A stretch of 64,000 nt of DNA from DATGKG01 sp963783145 (GTDB taxonomy: Bacteria; Desulfobacterota; Binatia; Binatales; Binataceae): contig CAWAMM010000001.1 of the NCBI GenBank assembly GCA_963783145.1, positions 434,001-498,000 of the forward strand, written 5' to 3'. Shown here piece by piece: positions 49,225 through 58,491 of the stretch. The notes beneath the pieces were generated by a model, which saw only the letters and a program-made list of their open reading frames with translations, was not told where the DNA came from and made no database searches. A program made the position numbers and the translations under genes. The stretch's first letter is position 1. Each line of letters starts with the position of its first letter.

Positions 49225-51611
49225 TCGTTGGGATCTACCGAATCATCTACTTCAGCATCGGTGGTCGTGGGAACCATATTACTGGGCGAAGCGCTCGCTT
49301 GCAGGGGTCCATGGTGAAATGGACAAAGCTGAGTGGGCGCGCTGTCTTGCGGAAAAACGCCCTCGAGTCGAACCGGACAAAACGGCGTCGCCTTATAGCC
49401 GGTGGTGGGATCGACGACTTCCTGCACCAGGCCCGGCGGCATCACGAAACCGAGCGGGGGACGCGATGCGGTAGCGGCCTTCATGAAATTCGTCCACGCC
49501 GGCAGCGAAGCCTGCGCGCCGGTAAGTCCGAGCACTTCTTTTTGATCGAAACCGGTCCACACCACGGTGAGCAGGTTCGGCGTGAAGCCCGCAAACCACG
49601 CATCTTTCGCATCGTTGGTGGTGCCGGTCTTGCCGGCGGCGGGACGGCGGAAGCCGTAAATGCTGCGCGCGCCCGCGCCGGTGCCATGATTGATGACCTG
49701 CTCGAGCATGAACTGCATGATGTAGGCGAGCTGCGGAGAGATCCGCTGCTCGGCCTGCAGCTCGTGGCCCTCCATCACCTTGCCATTCTGATCGACGACA
49801 GCGAGCACGGCGTAAGGATGAACGTCCATGCCATCGCTGGCGATGATCGAGTACGCCTCGGCGAGTTGCAGCGGCGCGACTTCGATGCCGCCGAGCACGA
49901 TGGCAGGGTACATCGGAAGATCGCCAAAGCCGAGCTTCTTGCCCATCGCGACCACCCGATCGAGTCCGATGGTAAACGCGATACGCGCGGCGGCGGCATT
50001 CAGCGATTCCTCGAGCGCTTTCTCCAACGGGACATGACCGAAATAGAGGTCCTTGTAGTTGTTGGGCGTCCAGCTCATGTTGTCGGCGTAGTTCCAGGTC
50101 CACTGAGTGTCGTCAACATAGCTGGTAGGAAGAAATTTTTCCGGGCCGCCACTTAGAGTCTCATCAAAGGCGGCCGCATAAGTCACAACCTTGAAAGCGG
50201 AGCCGGGCTGGCGTTTGGATTGGGTGACGCGATTGAACTGCGAGCGCTGATAGTTGCGGCCGCCGATCATCGCGCGAATTTTGCCGCTGCCGGGCTCCAG
50301 AGAAACCAGGCATTCTTCCAGCTCTTCCTTTTCCTCACGGCGCCGCAGCTTGGGATGCTTCGCTTCCAGGTCGGTAAGGTTGTCGTCAACCGCCTTCTCG
50401 GCGAGCTTGTTCGCATGCACATCGAGCGTCGTAAAAATGCGCAGTCCTTCCTCGGTGAGAACCGCCGATGAGTAGCGATCCTCGAGCTCCTTCTTAACGT
50501 AGTCGACAAAATAGGGAGCATCGTTGGTTTCGGTGAAAGTCTCACGCGGATGCATCGGTTCACCGCGCGCCGTTTCAAAAGCGGCCTGGCTGATGTAGCC
50601 GTCCTGCAGCATCGAGGCGAGGACTTCGTTACGCCGAATCCTCGCGAGGTCCGGATGATGCATCGGGTTGAGCCGATTGGGCGAGCTGATCATGCCCGCG
50701 ATGCTGGCCATCTCGCCGATGCTGAGGTCGCGCGGCTCCTTGGAGAAGTAATATTCGGAAGCTTCCCAGATGCCGTAGATTCCTTCCTGGCCGCGCTGAC
50801 CCAGGTAGATATCGTTGATGTAGTTTTCGAGAATCTCGTCCTTCGAGTACTTGGTCTCGGCAATGTAGGCCATGACCAATTCGGTAAGCTTGCGTTTGAA
50901 GGTTCGCTCGCGAGTCAGGAAAAAATTCTTCATCAATTGCTGCGTCAGCGTCGAGCCGCCCTGGCGGACCTGATGTGAGGTCAAATCGATCCATCCCGCT
51001 TTGGCGGTGCGAACCAGGTCGAAGCCGTGATGATCGTAAAAGCGGTGATCCTCGGCGGCCAGAATCGCATCGATGAAGGCGGGTGGGATCTGATTGAGCG
51101 GAACCAGCCGGCGCTGCTCCCAGTCGCCCTCGAAAATGCCAGTCAGGAGTTCCGGCTCCAGCTCCATCGAGTAAACCGGCTTGTGACTGTAGGGATCGCT
51201 CATCTCCTGAATGACTTCATTGCGTGAGAAGCCGATCTGAACGATCTGGCCGGGGAAGTTTCGGTAGGGGTAGGCGAAGGTGTGCAGGAAGATGATCAGC
51301 TTCCCCTGCTTCGGGTCATAGCTGTACTCACCACGCTCAGTCACCTTGCCGTTTTCGACCCGATGATAATTGAGCCGCGCCAGCCGCTCGAAGAACCCCA
51401 GATCCTTGAGCGCCTGTCCGGGGTAGATGACGGTAGAATCCGAATAGATTCGCGAAGGGATGTTCCATCGCTTCTGCGAAAAACGCGTGACCACCTCGTT
51501 CTCGAGCGAATGGTAATAGGTCAGGAAGAAGTACAGCGCCGGAACTGCGGTGAATACGATCAGCGCGAGCACACCGATCAGCGCAACCTTGAAGATAGTT
51601 CTAAGCGACAT
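49221..51611 (-). CDS. Bifunctional penicillin-binding protein (PBP1B-type)
   Basis: A 796-residue peptidoglycan synthase. One N-terminal membrane helix (residues 8-32) precedes a UB2H-like domain (about 50-150). The GT51 domain has AAEDHRFYDHHGFD with catalytic E187 and RQGGSTLTQQL. The transpeptidase domain has SxxK at S471 (RQPGSAFK), SLN at 536-538 and KTG at 661-663. It polymerises and crosslinks glycan strands in the periplasm. The C-terminal 60 residues include a Pro/Thr-rich tail with extra Cys. A TPR protein follows with overlapping codons. Confidence 0.93.
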   Translation of the reverse strand: MSLRTIFKVALIGVLALIVFTAVPALYFFLTYYHSLENEVVTRFSQKRWNIPSRIYSDSTVIYPGQALKDLGFFERLARLNYHRVENGKVTERGEYSYDPKQGKLIIFLHTFAYPYRNFPGQIVQIGFSRNEVIQEMSDPYSHKPVYSMELEPELLTGIFEGDWEQRRLVPLNQIPPAFIDAILAAEDHRFYDHHGFDLVRTAKAGWIDLTSHQVRQGGSTLTQQLMKNFFLTRERTFKRKLTELVMAYIAETKYSKDEILENYINDIYLGQRGQEGIYGIWEASEYYFSKEPRDLSIGEMASIAGMISSPNRLNPMHHPDLARIRRNEVLASMLQDGYISQAAFETARGEPMHPRETFTETNDAPYFVDYVKKELEDRYSSAVLTEEGLRIFTTLDVHANKLAEKAVDDNLTDLEAKHPKLRRREEKEELEECLVSLEPGSGKIRAMIGGRNYQRSQFNRVTQSKRQPGSAFKVVTYAAAFDETLSGGPEKFLPTSYVDDTQWTWNYADNMSWTPNNYKDLYFGHVPLEKALEESLNAAAARIAFTIGLDRVVAMGKKLGFGDLPMYPAIVLGGIEVAPLQLAEAYSIIASDGMDVHPYAVLAVVDQNGKVMEGHELQAEQRISPQLAYIMQFMLEQVINHGTGAGARSIYGFRRPAAGKTGTTNDAKDAWFAGFTPNLLTVVWTGFDQKEVLGLTGAQASLPAWTNFMKAATASRPPLGFVMPPGLVQEVVDPTTGYKATPFCPVRLEGVFPQDSAPTQLCPFHHGPLQASASPSNMVPTTTDAEVDDSVDPND

Positions 51612-51677
51612 TAGTCAGGTCGTAGTTAGGCCGGTAGTCGGACCGCCCACATGTGCGCGGCACGGGCCCATCGCGTC

Positions 51678-53126
51678 TCATGCTTCCGGCTTCAGCGCGA
51701 AATAAATCGTGCTGTCACCGCGCTTCACCAGGATCAGTACGATCTTGCTTTTTCCACCCGCATTCATCGCCTGCTGATACGAATCGACGTCCTTTACCGC
51801 CGCGCGATTCACCTCGAGGATGACATCACGCGCGCGCAGTCCCGCTTCGTCGGCGCGGCTTCCCGGCTGCACCGATGAGATGACCACCCCGCTGTTTTGT
51901 TCCATACCAAGTTCCTTGGCGAGGTCCGGGCTGAGGTCCTTGACGTAAAGCCCGAAGGGTGATGCGGTACCGCGATTGGGTTTCTCCGCCGGCTGGGAGG
52001 AGGCCAGCTCTTCCTCGTGCGACTGGGTGATCGCGATCTTCAACTCCTGCGGCTTACCCTGCCGGATCAGCTTCAGCGTCGCGACGTGGCCGATCGGCGT
52101 GCGTCCCACCAACAGTGGAAGCTCGCGCGAATCGACAATTGGTGTCCCATCGAAGGCGGTGATGACGTCGCCGCGCTCGATGCCCGCCGACTTCGCGGGA
52201 CCGCCCTTGAGGACCTCGGCAACCAGCGCGCCGTTGGGTGCCGGGAGGCCCAGCGACTCGGCGATCTCGGGCGTCATCTTCTGGATGTAGACCCCAAGCC
52301 ATCCGCGCACGACTTTTCCGGAAGCGCGTAGCTGGTCGAGCTCCTCCTTCACGATATTCACCGGGATCGCGAAACCGATTCCCATATTCGAACCGGTGCG
52401 CGTGTAGATGGCCGAATTGACCGCCACCACTTCGCCATGAACCGAGATGAGCGGTCCGCCGGAATTCCCCGGATTGATCGACGCATCGGTCTGGATGAAC
52501 TCGTCGAAGTTGCCGGGAATGAAGCGGCCCTTGGCGCTCACCACTCCCACCGTGACCGAGTGATCGAAGCCGAACGGATTGCCGATGGCCATCACCCACT
52601 GGCCCACTTTGACGTTGTCGGAATCGCCTAGCGGCGCGACCGGAAGATCATGCTTCGGTTCGATCTTGAGCAGCGCGATGTCGCTTTTCTCGTCGCGTCC
52701 GACCAGCCTGGCCTTGTACTGGTTGCCGTCCTGGGTGGTGACTGCAATGCGTTCGGCGTCGGTCACCACGTGATCATTCGTTACAACGTAGCCGTCCTTG
52801 CTCACGATAAAGCCCGAGCCGAGGCTCTTGGCATGAGGTGAGTATTCCTCGAACGGGTTGTGCGGAGTCTTGCCCTGCGGCGGCGGTTCATCTTCCTCGG
52901 CGCCGTTGCCCGGCTCGTCAGGTTCTTCACTGGAGATGTTGACCACCGCAGGCGATAACTTCGCGGCGAGGTCGACAAAATCCGGCAGGCTCTGGACCTT
53001 GGTTATGCGGCCGTTATCGGGAAGCTCGGTCCAGAAGTGCGAGGACTCAGCCGCGTAAGCAAGCCCGATCGGCAGAATAAGCAGCGCGGAAATGAGGACG
53101 AAAACTCGATACCAACAGCAACGCAT
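51678..53126 (-). CDS. Periplasmic serine protease Do (HtrA/DegP-like)
   Basis: A 482-residue protein with a signal peptide (VFVLISALLILPIGLAYAAE), the trypsin-like triad H119 (VVTNDHVV), D149 (KSDIALLKI) and S222 (INPGNSGGPLI), and two PDZ domains (about 300-390 and 400-480). A charged loop at residues 70-95 is longer than usual. It degrades or refolds misfolded envelope proteins. It lies between the PBP1-type gene and DUF1844 on the same strand; with htpX nearby it forms an envelope and membrane proteostasis group. Confidence 0.92.
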   Translation of the reverse strand: MRCCWYRVFVLISALLILPIGLAYAAESSHFWTELPDNGRITKVQSLPDFVDLAAKLSPAVVNISSEEPDEPGNGAEEDEPPPQGKTPHNPFEEYSPHAKSLGSGFIVSKDGYVVTNDHVVTDAERIAVTTQDGNQYKARLVGRDEKSDIALLKIEPKHDLPVAPLGDSDNVKVGQWVMAIGNPFGFDHSVTVGVVSAKGRFIPGNFDEFIQTDASINPGNSGGPLISVHGEVVAVNSAIYTRTGSNMGIGFAIPVNIVKEELDQLRASGKVVRGWLGVYIQKMTPEIAESLGLPAPNGALVAEVLKGGPAKSAGIERGDVITAFDGTPIVDSRELPLLVGRTPIGHVATLKLIRQGKPQELKIAITQSHEEELASSQPAEKPNRGTASPFGLYVKDLSPDLAKELGMEQNSGVVISSVQPGSRADEAGLRARDVILEVNRAAVKDVDSYQQAMNAGGKSKIVLILVKRGDSTIYFALKPEA

Positions 53127-53149
53127 CTAGGTCTCGCGCATCGAGGCCC

Positions 53150-53674
53150 TCAGCGGGGCGTTTGACGCGCTTTTTCAACGTATTTCATCCGAAGGTCAAA
53201 GAGAATGGCGTCGATCAGGGTATCCTCGTCATGACTCAAGTTGCCGCGCGTCTTGTCCTGCAACATCCCGATGATATCAATGAGTTGCTGCGCGCCAATC
53301 AGATCATTCATCCGCTCGCCGGTGGCCGGATGCGGCATCTCACCCATCAGCGCGAGGGCCTCGGTCGAGAGTCCTACCACGAAGCTGGCAAACGTCAGAT
53401 CCTGCGGCCCGAGATCCTCCACGCCCGGTTGCGAGGACGCTGCCTTCTGATACGCGGCCGAGGCCTCGGCCTGCGCGCCCTCGGTCGGGCCACCGTGGAC
53501 ATGAGGCTCGGCGTGCGCATGCGAATGCGGCCCCGCTTCGGCGGGTTTGCTGCTCGGCTTCGCGGGTTCGGCGGCCGGTCGATCCTCGACCTCGGGTTTC
53601 GTCTCGCCCTCGGCAGAGAAGCGGCGGCGGTCCGCAACCTTGAATCCGCGTTCTTTACCTTCTTCCTCAGACAT
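53150..53674 (-). CDS. DUF1844-domain protein
   Basis: A 174-residue protein. The first 85 residues are low complexity, rich in Glu, Ala and Pro with a His-rich patch (GPHSHAHAEPHVHGG) that may bind metal. The C-terminal 90 residues show the DUF1844 core, LTFASFVVGLSTEALALMGEMPHPATG and AQQLIDIIGMLQDKTRGNLSHDEDTLIDAILFDLRMKYVE. The function is unknown. It is the next gene after htpX on the same strand. Confidence 0.85.
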   Translation of the reverse strand: MSEEEGKERGFKVADRRRFSAEGETKPEVEDRPAAEPAKPSSKPAEAGPHSHAHAEPHVHGGPTEGAQAEASAAYQKAASSQPGVEDLGPQDLTFASFVVGLSTEALALMGEMPHPATGERMNDLIGAQQLIDIIGMLQDKTRGNLSHDEDTLIDAILFDLRMKYVEKARQTPR

Positions 53675-53682
53675 TGGATTGA

Positions 53683-54537
53683 TCAGGTCCTTCCCGCCAT
53701 CTGTTCGAGCCGGCGGATTCTTTCTTCGATTGGTGGATGCGTCGAAAACAGCCGTGACATGCCTTCCGCACTCAGCGGATTGACGATGAAGAGATGCGCG
53801 GTGGCAGGACCGGCATCGAGAGGCATCCGTTCGTTAGCGTTCTCAAGTTTGCGCAGCGCGTTGGCGAGCAGGAGCGGATTATGCGAGAGCTTCGCGCCGC
53901 TCGCATCGGCCTGATATTCGCGAGTTCGCGAAATCGCCAGCTGAATCAAGGACGCGGCAATCGGCGCGAGGATCGCCGCTACCACGAGGCCGATGATTCC
54001 GCCGCGTTCGTCCTCGTCGCGGCCACCGAATCCGCCGAAAATCGCACCCCATCGCGCCATGGTCCCCAACATCATCACGGCGCCAGCCAGGGTCGCCGCG
54101 ATCGAGCTGGTCAGAATGTCGCGATTGATGACATGGGAAAGCTCGTGGGCGAGGACGCCCTTGAGTTCGTCGCGGGTGCAGATCCGCATGATGCCGCGCG
54201 TGACCGCCACCGCGGCATGGTTCGGGTTGCGGCCAGTCGCGAAAGCGTTAGGAGTGTCGCTATCGATGAGATAGAGGCGCGGCATCGGGATGTGCGCCTG
54301 CAGCGCGAGTTCCTGTACGATCGCGAAAACCTCCGGCGCCGAGGAGGCATCGATCGGCTTTGCGCCATATGCCGCCAGAACCATCTTGTCGGAGAACCAG
54401 TAGCTGAAAAAGTTCATCGCCACGGCGAAGATCAGAGCGATTTGAACGCCGTGCCGTCCTCCGACGAGCCCGCCGATAAGCATCAGCAGGCCGGTCAACG
54501 CGCCGAGTAGGATTGTGGTCTTGAAAATGCTGCCCAT
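53683..54537 (-). CDS. htpX: HtpX-type membrane zinc metalloprotease (M48)
   Basis: A 284-residue inner-membrane protease. Two N-terminal helices (residues 8-45) precede the catalytic domain with the HELSH site at residues 131-135 (LKGVLAHELSHVINRD). Two further hydrophobic segments follow and SRTREYQADASGAKL supplies the third zinc ligand. HtpX removes damaged membrane proteins with FtsH. A candidate promoter lies about 70 bases upstream. DUF1844 follows nine bases after its stop. Confidence 0.93.
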   Translation of the reverse strand: MGSIFKTTILLGALTGLLMLIGGLVGGRHGVQIALIFAVAMNFFSYWFSDKMVLAAYGAKPIDASSAPEVFAIVQELALQAHIPMPRLYLIDSDTPNAFATGRNPNHAAVAVTRGIMRICTRDELKGVLAHELSHVINRDILTSSIAATLAGAVMMLGTMARWGAIFGGFGGRDEDERGGIIGLVVAAILAPIAASLIQLAISRTREYQADASGAKLSHNPLLLANALRKLENANERMPLDAGPATAHLFIVNPLSAEGMSRLFSTHPPIEERIRRLEQMAGRT

Positions 54538-54608
54538 TTTGGAAGTTCATTTAAGCGGCGAGCCGCCAAAACCAGGCTCCTCAACGCTCTTTGTAGGTGA
54601 CGACTTCG

Positions 54609-54637
54609 AGGCTACGCCACCGATTTTTCACAGTCAA
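54609..54637 (-). promoter_or_regulatory. Candidate sigma-70-like promoter of htpX
   Basis: On the minus strand TTGACT (54637-54632) and TAGCCT (54614-54609) are separated by exactly 17 bases, about 70 bases before the htpX start. The -35 box is good, the -10 box matches only partly. The 120-base gap holds nothing else notable. Confidence 0.35.
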
Positions 54638-54660
54638 CGTAACCATCTTTTGGGCAGTTT

Positions 54661-55569
54661 TCACAGCACCTGAGCGTCAAGGGCAGAGAGCACTTCGGTG
54701 ACCTCGATCGATGCTATTGGCTCACGGTGCAGAACCGTGACGTGACCGAGCGGGCACCATCGAAGCGGGTCGGTCGGGCCGAACAGCACGACGCCCGGCG
54801 TTCCAGTCGCCGCCGCGAGATGCGATACGCCAGAGTCATTGCCGACGAATGCCGAGGCCATCCGCGCGATGGCGGCGACCGCGCCGAGAGACTGTTGCTT
54901 GATGATGATGTGCCCGGCGGACCGAGTGGCCTTCTCCAAGTGGTCTTCCGCAGGGCCGAGAATAAACAGCGCGGGCGAGGGCGCGTTCAATCGATTCGCG
55001 AGCTCGCAGAATTTCTCGATTGGCCAGTTTTTCGTCGGACTGCCGCTGCCGGGAAAAATCGCGATAAACTTTTTTGGCTCTGCAATTCCGAAAATCACGC
55101 GCGATCCCTCTTCGCGGTCATTCGGCAGAAGATCGATCGCGATTTCCTCAAGTTTGGTATCGCCGGTCACATCCTTTAGATAGGCGGCCGCGATGTGACC
55201 GCGCGCTTGGGGTCGAAACGGATGGAACGTCGCCGCGCCGGGCACAGAGGCGGCAAGCAGCGCGCGTCGAAATGATGGGTCATCGGCGCTGAAGAAGCAG
55301 TAGATTCGTTCGAAGACGCCGAAAAATCGCCGCACCGGCTCGCGACCATCGTCTAACGATTCGCGGAAGAGCAGCGCGACCTCGCGCCGATCGATGGAAT
55401 GCGCGCGGTTGATGCCCATTCGGCCGACCGCGAACTCGGCCAGTTCGCCTCGCGCCATCAGTTCAAGGGTGGCTTTCGGATGGCGGCGCGCGATCGCCGC
55501 GATGGTCGGTCCGAGGCAAATGAGATCGCCGAGCGCGCCCGGAAAAATGATCAGAACGCGCGCTGACAT
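54661..55569 (-). CDS. Glycosyltransferase family 9 (heptosyltransferase-like)
   Basis: A 302-residue GT-B glycosyltransferase. VLIIFPGALGDLICLGPTIAAIARRHPKATLELMA is the GT9 N-terminal block, and FIAIFPGSGSPTKNWPIEKFCELANRL and FVGNDSGVSHLAAATGTPGVVLFGPTDPLRW the donor-binding half. GT9 members add heptose or similar sugars to lipopolysaccharide cores in the cytoplasm. The acceptor is unknown. The HAD phosphatase gene ends seven bases upstream on the same strand, so the two may make or attach an activated sugar. Confidence 0.88.
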   Translation of the reverse strand: MSARVLIIFPGALGDLICLGPTIAAIARRHPKATLELMARGELAEFAVGRMGINRAHSIDRREVALLFRESLDDGREPVRRFFGVFERIYCFFSADDPSFRRALLAASVPGAATFHPFRPQARGHIAAAYLKDVTGDTKLEEIAIDLLPNDREEGSRVIFGIAEPKKFIAIFPGSGSPTKNWPIEKFCELANRLNAPSPALFILGPAEDHLEKATRSAGHIIIKQQSLGAVAAIARMASAFVGNDSGVSHLAAATGTPGVVLFGPTDPLRWCPLGHVTVLHREPIASIEVTEVLSALDAQVL

Positions 55570-55575
55570 CGCAGT

Positions 55576-56259
55576 CTACGCGAGGCGGCGCAGAATATCG
55601 TCGAGGTCGGTCTTGCCCAGTGATTTGCGAATGAGATCCGCGCCGACGAGTTCCGCCTCGCTCACGCTGGTCGTCAGCGCGAGGACGCGCATGCCGGCGC
55701 GCCGCGCGGCCTCGACCCCGAGCGGGGTGTCCTCGATCGCGAGCGCCTCGGCGGGCATGATCGCGTCGCGCTGCCGCAGTAGAAAACCCAGGCGGCCCAG
55801 CGCCATGGTGAATCCGTCCGGTTCGGGCTTGCCACGCTCCACATCCTCAGCCGCGACGATATCGACAAACAAATCGCGCAGGCCGGCGCGGCGCAAGATC
55901 ATCTCGGCTTCCGCGCGCAAGGTGCCGGTGACAACCATCAGCGGAAACCGCGCGGCGCACTGGCGCACGAAATCGGCCGCGCCGGGATACATCACGTCGC
56001 GATTGCGAATGATGTCCTGGTAACTCTCAGCCTTGCGTGCAATCAGCATGGCGAGATGCGCCGCGCTCGCATCCTTGCCGTCTTCCTTGAGCACGGTTTC
56101 GAAGCAGTCGTGATCGTTGAAGCCGATCAGGCGGGAGAAATATTCCTCGCGCGACAGCTCGATGCCCTCGGGCCGCAAAGTCTCCCGGAATGCATCGAAA
56201 TGCAGCGGTTCGGTTTCTGCCAGGGTGCCGTCGAGATCAAACAGAATGGTGCGAATCAT
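55576..56259 (-). CDS. HAD phosphatase (beta-phosphoglucomutase/GmhB-like)
   Basis: A 227-residue HAD hydrolase with a four-helix cap. ILFDLDGTLAETEPLH has both catalytic Asp of motif I; VVTGTLR is motif II, RGKPEPDGFTMALGRL motif III and AIEDTPLGVEAARRAGMRVLAL motif IV. Such enzymes act on phosphosugars as phosphatases or mutases. Overlap in context with the GT9 gene suggests a role in nucleotide-sugar supply, but this is inference. The start at 56259 is the family N-terminus. Confidence 0.88.
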   Translation of the reverse strand: MIRTILFDLDGTLAETEPLHFDAFRETLRPEGIELSREEYFSRLIGFNDHDCFETVLKEDGKDASAAHLAMLIARKAESYQDIIRNRDVMYPGAADFVRQCAARFPLMVVTGTLRAEAEMILRRAGLRDLFVDIVAAEDVERGKPEPDGFTMALGRLGFLLRQRDAIMPAEALAIEDTPLGVEAARRAGMRVLALTTSVSEAELVGADLIRKSLGKTDLDDILRRLA

Positions 56260-56295
56260 GTGGTAGTAGTTTGGCGCGGAAGTTTAGGCGTTTTC

Positions 56296-56502
56296 CTAAT
56301 CTAGTTGCTTGATGCCGGAAACCACGAGGATGCGCCTTAGGAGGCCGACGCTTATATCACCACGATGAGGGTTGGGAACGCGCACGTTGAAGGCGTCTTG
56401 TTTGCTCATATATTGGTGATTGCCCCCCGCGAAAGGTCCTGAAAATCCGAGCGCTCTTAGCTTTCTGATGAACTCGCGTCGCGAGCACGAGGAGAGGGCC
56501 AT
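56296..56502 (-). CDS. hicA: HicA-family mRNA interferase toxin (intact)
   Basis: A 68-residue protein of the YcfA/HicA double-stranded-RNA-binding fold. SRREFIRKLRALGFSGPFAGGNHQYM contains the catalytic His in a GGNH context, and RVPNPHRGDISVGLLRRILVVSGI is the usual second half. It would cleave mRNA when free of HicB. It lies three bases downstream of the antitoxin gene, so antitoxin-first, and contrasts with the broken hicA at 14.6 kb. Confidence 0.86.
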   Translation of the reverse strand: MALSSCSRREFIRKLRALGFSGPFAGGNHQYMSKQDAFNVRVPNPHRGDISVGLLRRILVVSGIKQLD

Positions 56503-56505
56503 CTG

Positions 56506-56763
56506 CTAGCCGTCGGCGACCTTTCGCAGCTCCTCATACAAACTAACGTCGCCGACAGAAGGCACGCGACTTCCGGTTTTGAGGGTAACCTCAATCCATC
56601 CATCCAGCGCCTCCAGCAGGTCTTTTCGAGCGGCTTCCACGGTCTGTCCAGTCGCCCATAGCCCGACGAAACCAGGAATGGAGGCGAACCATTCGCCCTC
56701 TTCGGTCTTCTCGTACTGGGCATGGTTCATCGCTGCATCGAGGAAGCGAAGGTAGGTCGCCAT
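56506..56763 (-). CDS. hicB: HicB-family antitoxin
   Basis: An 85-residue antitoxin: YEKTEEGEWFASIPGFVGLWATGQTVEAARKDLLEALDGWIEVTLK is the HicB RNase-H-like fold. The C-terminus (SLYEELRKV) is short, without a helix-turn-helix. It binds and blocks the HicA encoded three bases downstream and probably autoregulates the operon. It is followed upstream by the divergent-free gap to the M24 gene. Antitoxin-first order also occurs in the degraded module at 14.3 kb. Confidence 0.85.
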   Translation of the reverse strand: MATYLRFLDAAMNHAQYEKTEEGEWFASIPGFVGLWATGQTVEAARKDLLEALDGWIEVTLKTGSRVPSVGDVSLYEELRKVADG

Positions 56764-56850
56764 TCCCCTATTATAAGCGATGGGCGCGATGGGGAAAGAC
56801 TATTGCCGCAGCCGGGATGTCAGCCACTTCGACTAAACCCAATATTTCGA

Positions 56851-58036
56851 TCAAGCGAGAATCGGAATGATTTCGCGTTGTACCGCGTCGGCGCTGATGT
56901 TCGCGGCGCCGTTTTCGATCGTCATGTCGAGTTCGCTGCGGACCCCAAACCGCCCCGGCAGATAAATCCCCGGTTCCACCGAGAAGCAGGTGTTCTCAAT
57001 CAGCATCCGATGGTCGTCGGTTTCCAGCGAATCGAGGTTCGCGCCGGTGCCATGAACCTCGCGGCCGATCGAATGGCCGGTGCGATGGAGAAAACGCTCG
57101 CCGAAGCCTGCCGCCTCGATAACCGCGCGCGCCGCGCGATCGGCCTCGCGGCCACTGACGGGTTGTTTATTAGCCACACGCGTACTGACCAACTCGGCCG
57201 CGGCGTCGCGCGCGTTGGCGACGATCGAAAAAATCCTTGCATGCTCTTGCGGGACCACCTCGCCAACGAACGCGGTCCAGGTGAAGTCGGCGTATATCGA
57301 GGCCTCGTCGATTTCCTTCGCCCACAAATCGAGCAGCACAAAATCGCCGCGGCTGATCGGTGTCGGATGCGCCTCCGAGGGGCCGTAGTGCGGGTCCGCG
57401 CTATGCGCATTGGCCGCCACAATGGGTGGCGACATGGTAGTCAAACCATTCGCGCCGAAGCGTTCCATGACGAACTGCTGAATCTGATGTTCGCAGGTTT
57501 CGCAGCCCTCGCGAATTCGCCGGCCCAGCTCCGCGAAGGTTTCGTCGACGATGTGGCGCAGCTTAACCGCCGCGCGATGGTGGCTCTGCTAATTGCGCCG
57601 CCGTCAGGGTGGCTTCGAAGCGCTGAATCAGGTCGGCGGCGGAAATCACCTCGATGCCGAGCGAGCGGACTAGTTCGATAGTGCCGGCGTCGACGCGCGA
57701 GACATATGGAATCGCGCAATTGGGCGAGTAAGCCATCGCGACGCGTTTCGCGCCGTGCAGGATTCCGGCTAGACCACGACGCATCTCCTCGATGGAGCGA
57801 TAGACGGTAGTCGCGCCCGCGAGCGTATCGAGGCGATGTGCTTCAACCGCGGAAACCAGCTTGCGCGGCTCGCCAAAGCGCGGAACGAAGCAGAACCATC
57901 GGCGCGTCGCGATTCCATGTTCGGGCAATTCGAGGATGCGATAGGCGAGCGGATCGCTGAAGCGGAAATCGTACAAGAGCCATCCGTCGAGCGCGGCCTC
58001 GGCCAGTGCGGCCTGGATATCGGCGATGCGGCTCAT
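56851..58036 (-). CDS. M24-family metallopeptidase, reading frame broken by one base
   Basis: An aminopeptidase P/prolidase-like protein of about 394 residues if one base is removed. The N-terminal creatinase-type domain (MSRIADIQAALAEAALDGWLLYDFR...) runs to AATLTAAQLAE; the frame breaks near 57583 and resumes as HHRAAVKLRHIV. The catalytic half has DFVLLDLWAKE and YADFTWTAF (Asp ligands), FLHRTGHSIGREVHG (His), FSVEPGIYLP and RSELDMTI (Glu). All metal ligands are intact. Its ATG overlaps the PPOX stop by four bases. Sequence error or recent decay are both possible. Confidence 0.82.
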
Positions 58037-58491
58037 CGCGGATCACCGGGTTTGAAGCGCGCGCCCCACGCATGCACATGGCGCGGCTCGATTCGGATCG
58101 CGGGATTTTTTTCCTGGGTCAACAGCATCGCATGATACTGAGTGTACTTGTGCCGCAAATGCTGAATCGCGAGCGCGTACTCGGCGGCATCTTCAACGAT
58201 CCACGCATCGCCATGAATGAGAACGTAGGCGAGCCGGCTCCAATCCTCATCGTAGTGATCGATCACCAGCGCGACGCGCAGGTTCTCGGCAATGTTCCGC
58301 ATTCGCTTGATCGCGATGCCGGTTTTCCGCTTCGGCTTTTCATCGATCACAAAATAAAACTTCGAGCCGTCGAACCAGAAGCAGAGCGGAACATTGTGCG
58401 GTTCGCCCTGGCCACTCACAGTCGCTAAATGACCAATTCTTGCGGATTCGAGGAAGTCGCGCACCGCCGGTTCCTTGAGCCGATCGATCAT
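58033..58491 (-). CDS. PPOX-class flavin/F420-binding protein (TIGR03668-like)
   Basis: A 152-residue split-barrel protein. RIGHLATVSGQGEPHNVPLCFWFDGSKFYFVIDEKPKR is the pyridoxamine-5'-phosphate-oxidase-like core, and RMRNIAENLRVALVIDHYDEDWSRLAYVLIHGDAWI the second half. The subgroup includes Rv0121-type proteins predicted to use F420. It is cytoplasmic; substrate unknown. Its ATG overlaps the stop of the HEAT gene and its stop overlaps the start of the M24 gene, both by four bases, so it is translated as part of a coupled operon. Confidence 0.85.
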   Translation of the reverse strand: MIDRLKEPAVRDFLESARIGHLATVSGQGEPHNVPLCFWFDGSKFYFVIDEKPKRKTGIAIKRMRNIAENLRVALVIDHYDEDWSRLAYVLIHGDAWIVEDAAEYALAIQHLRHKYTQYHAMLLTQEKNPAIRIEPRHVHAWGARFKPGDPR

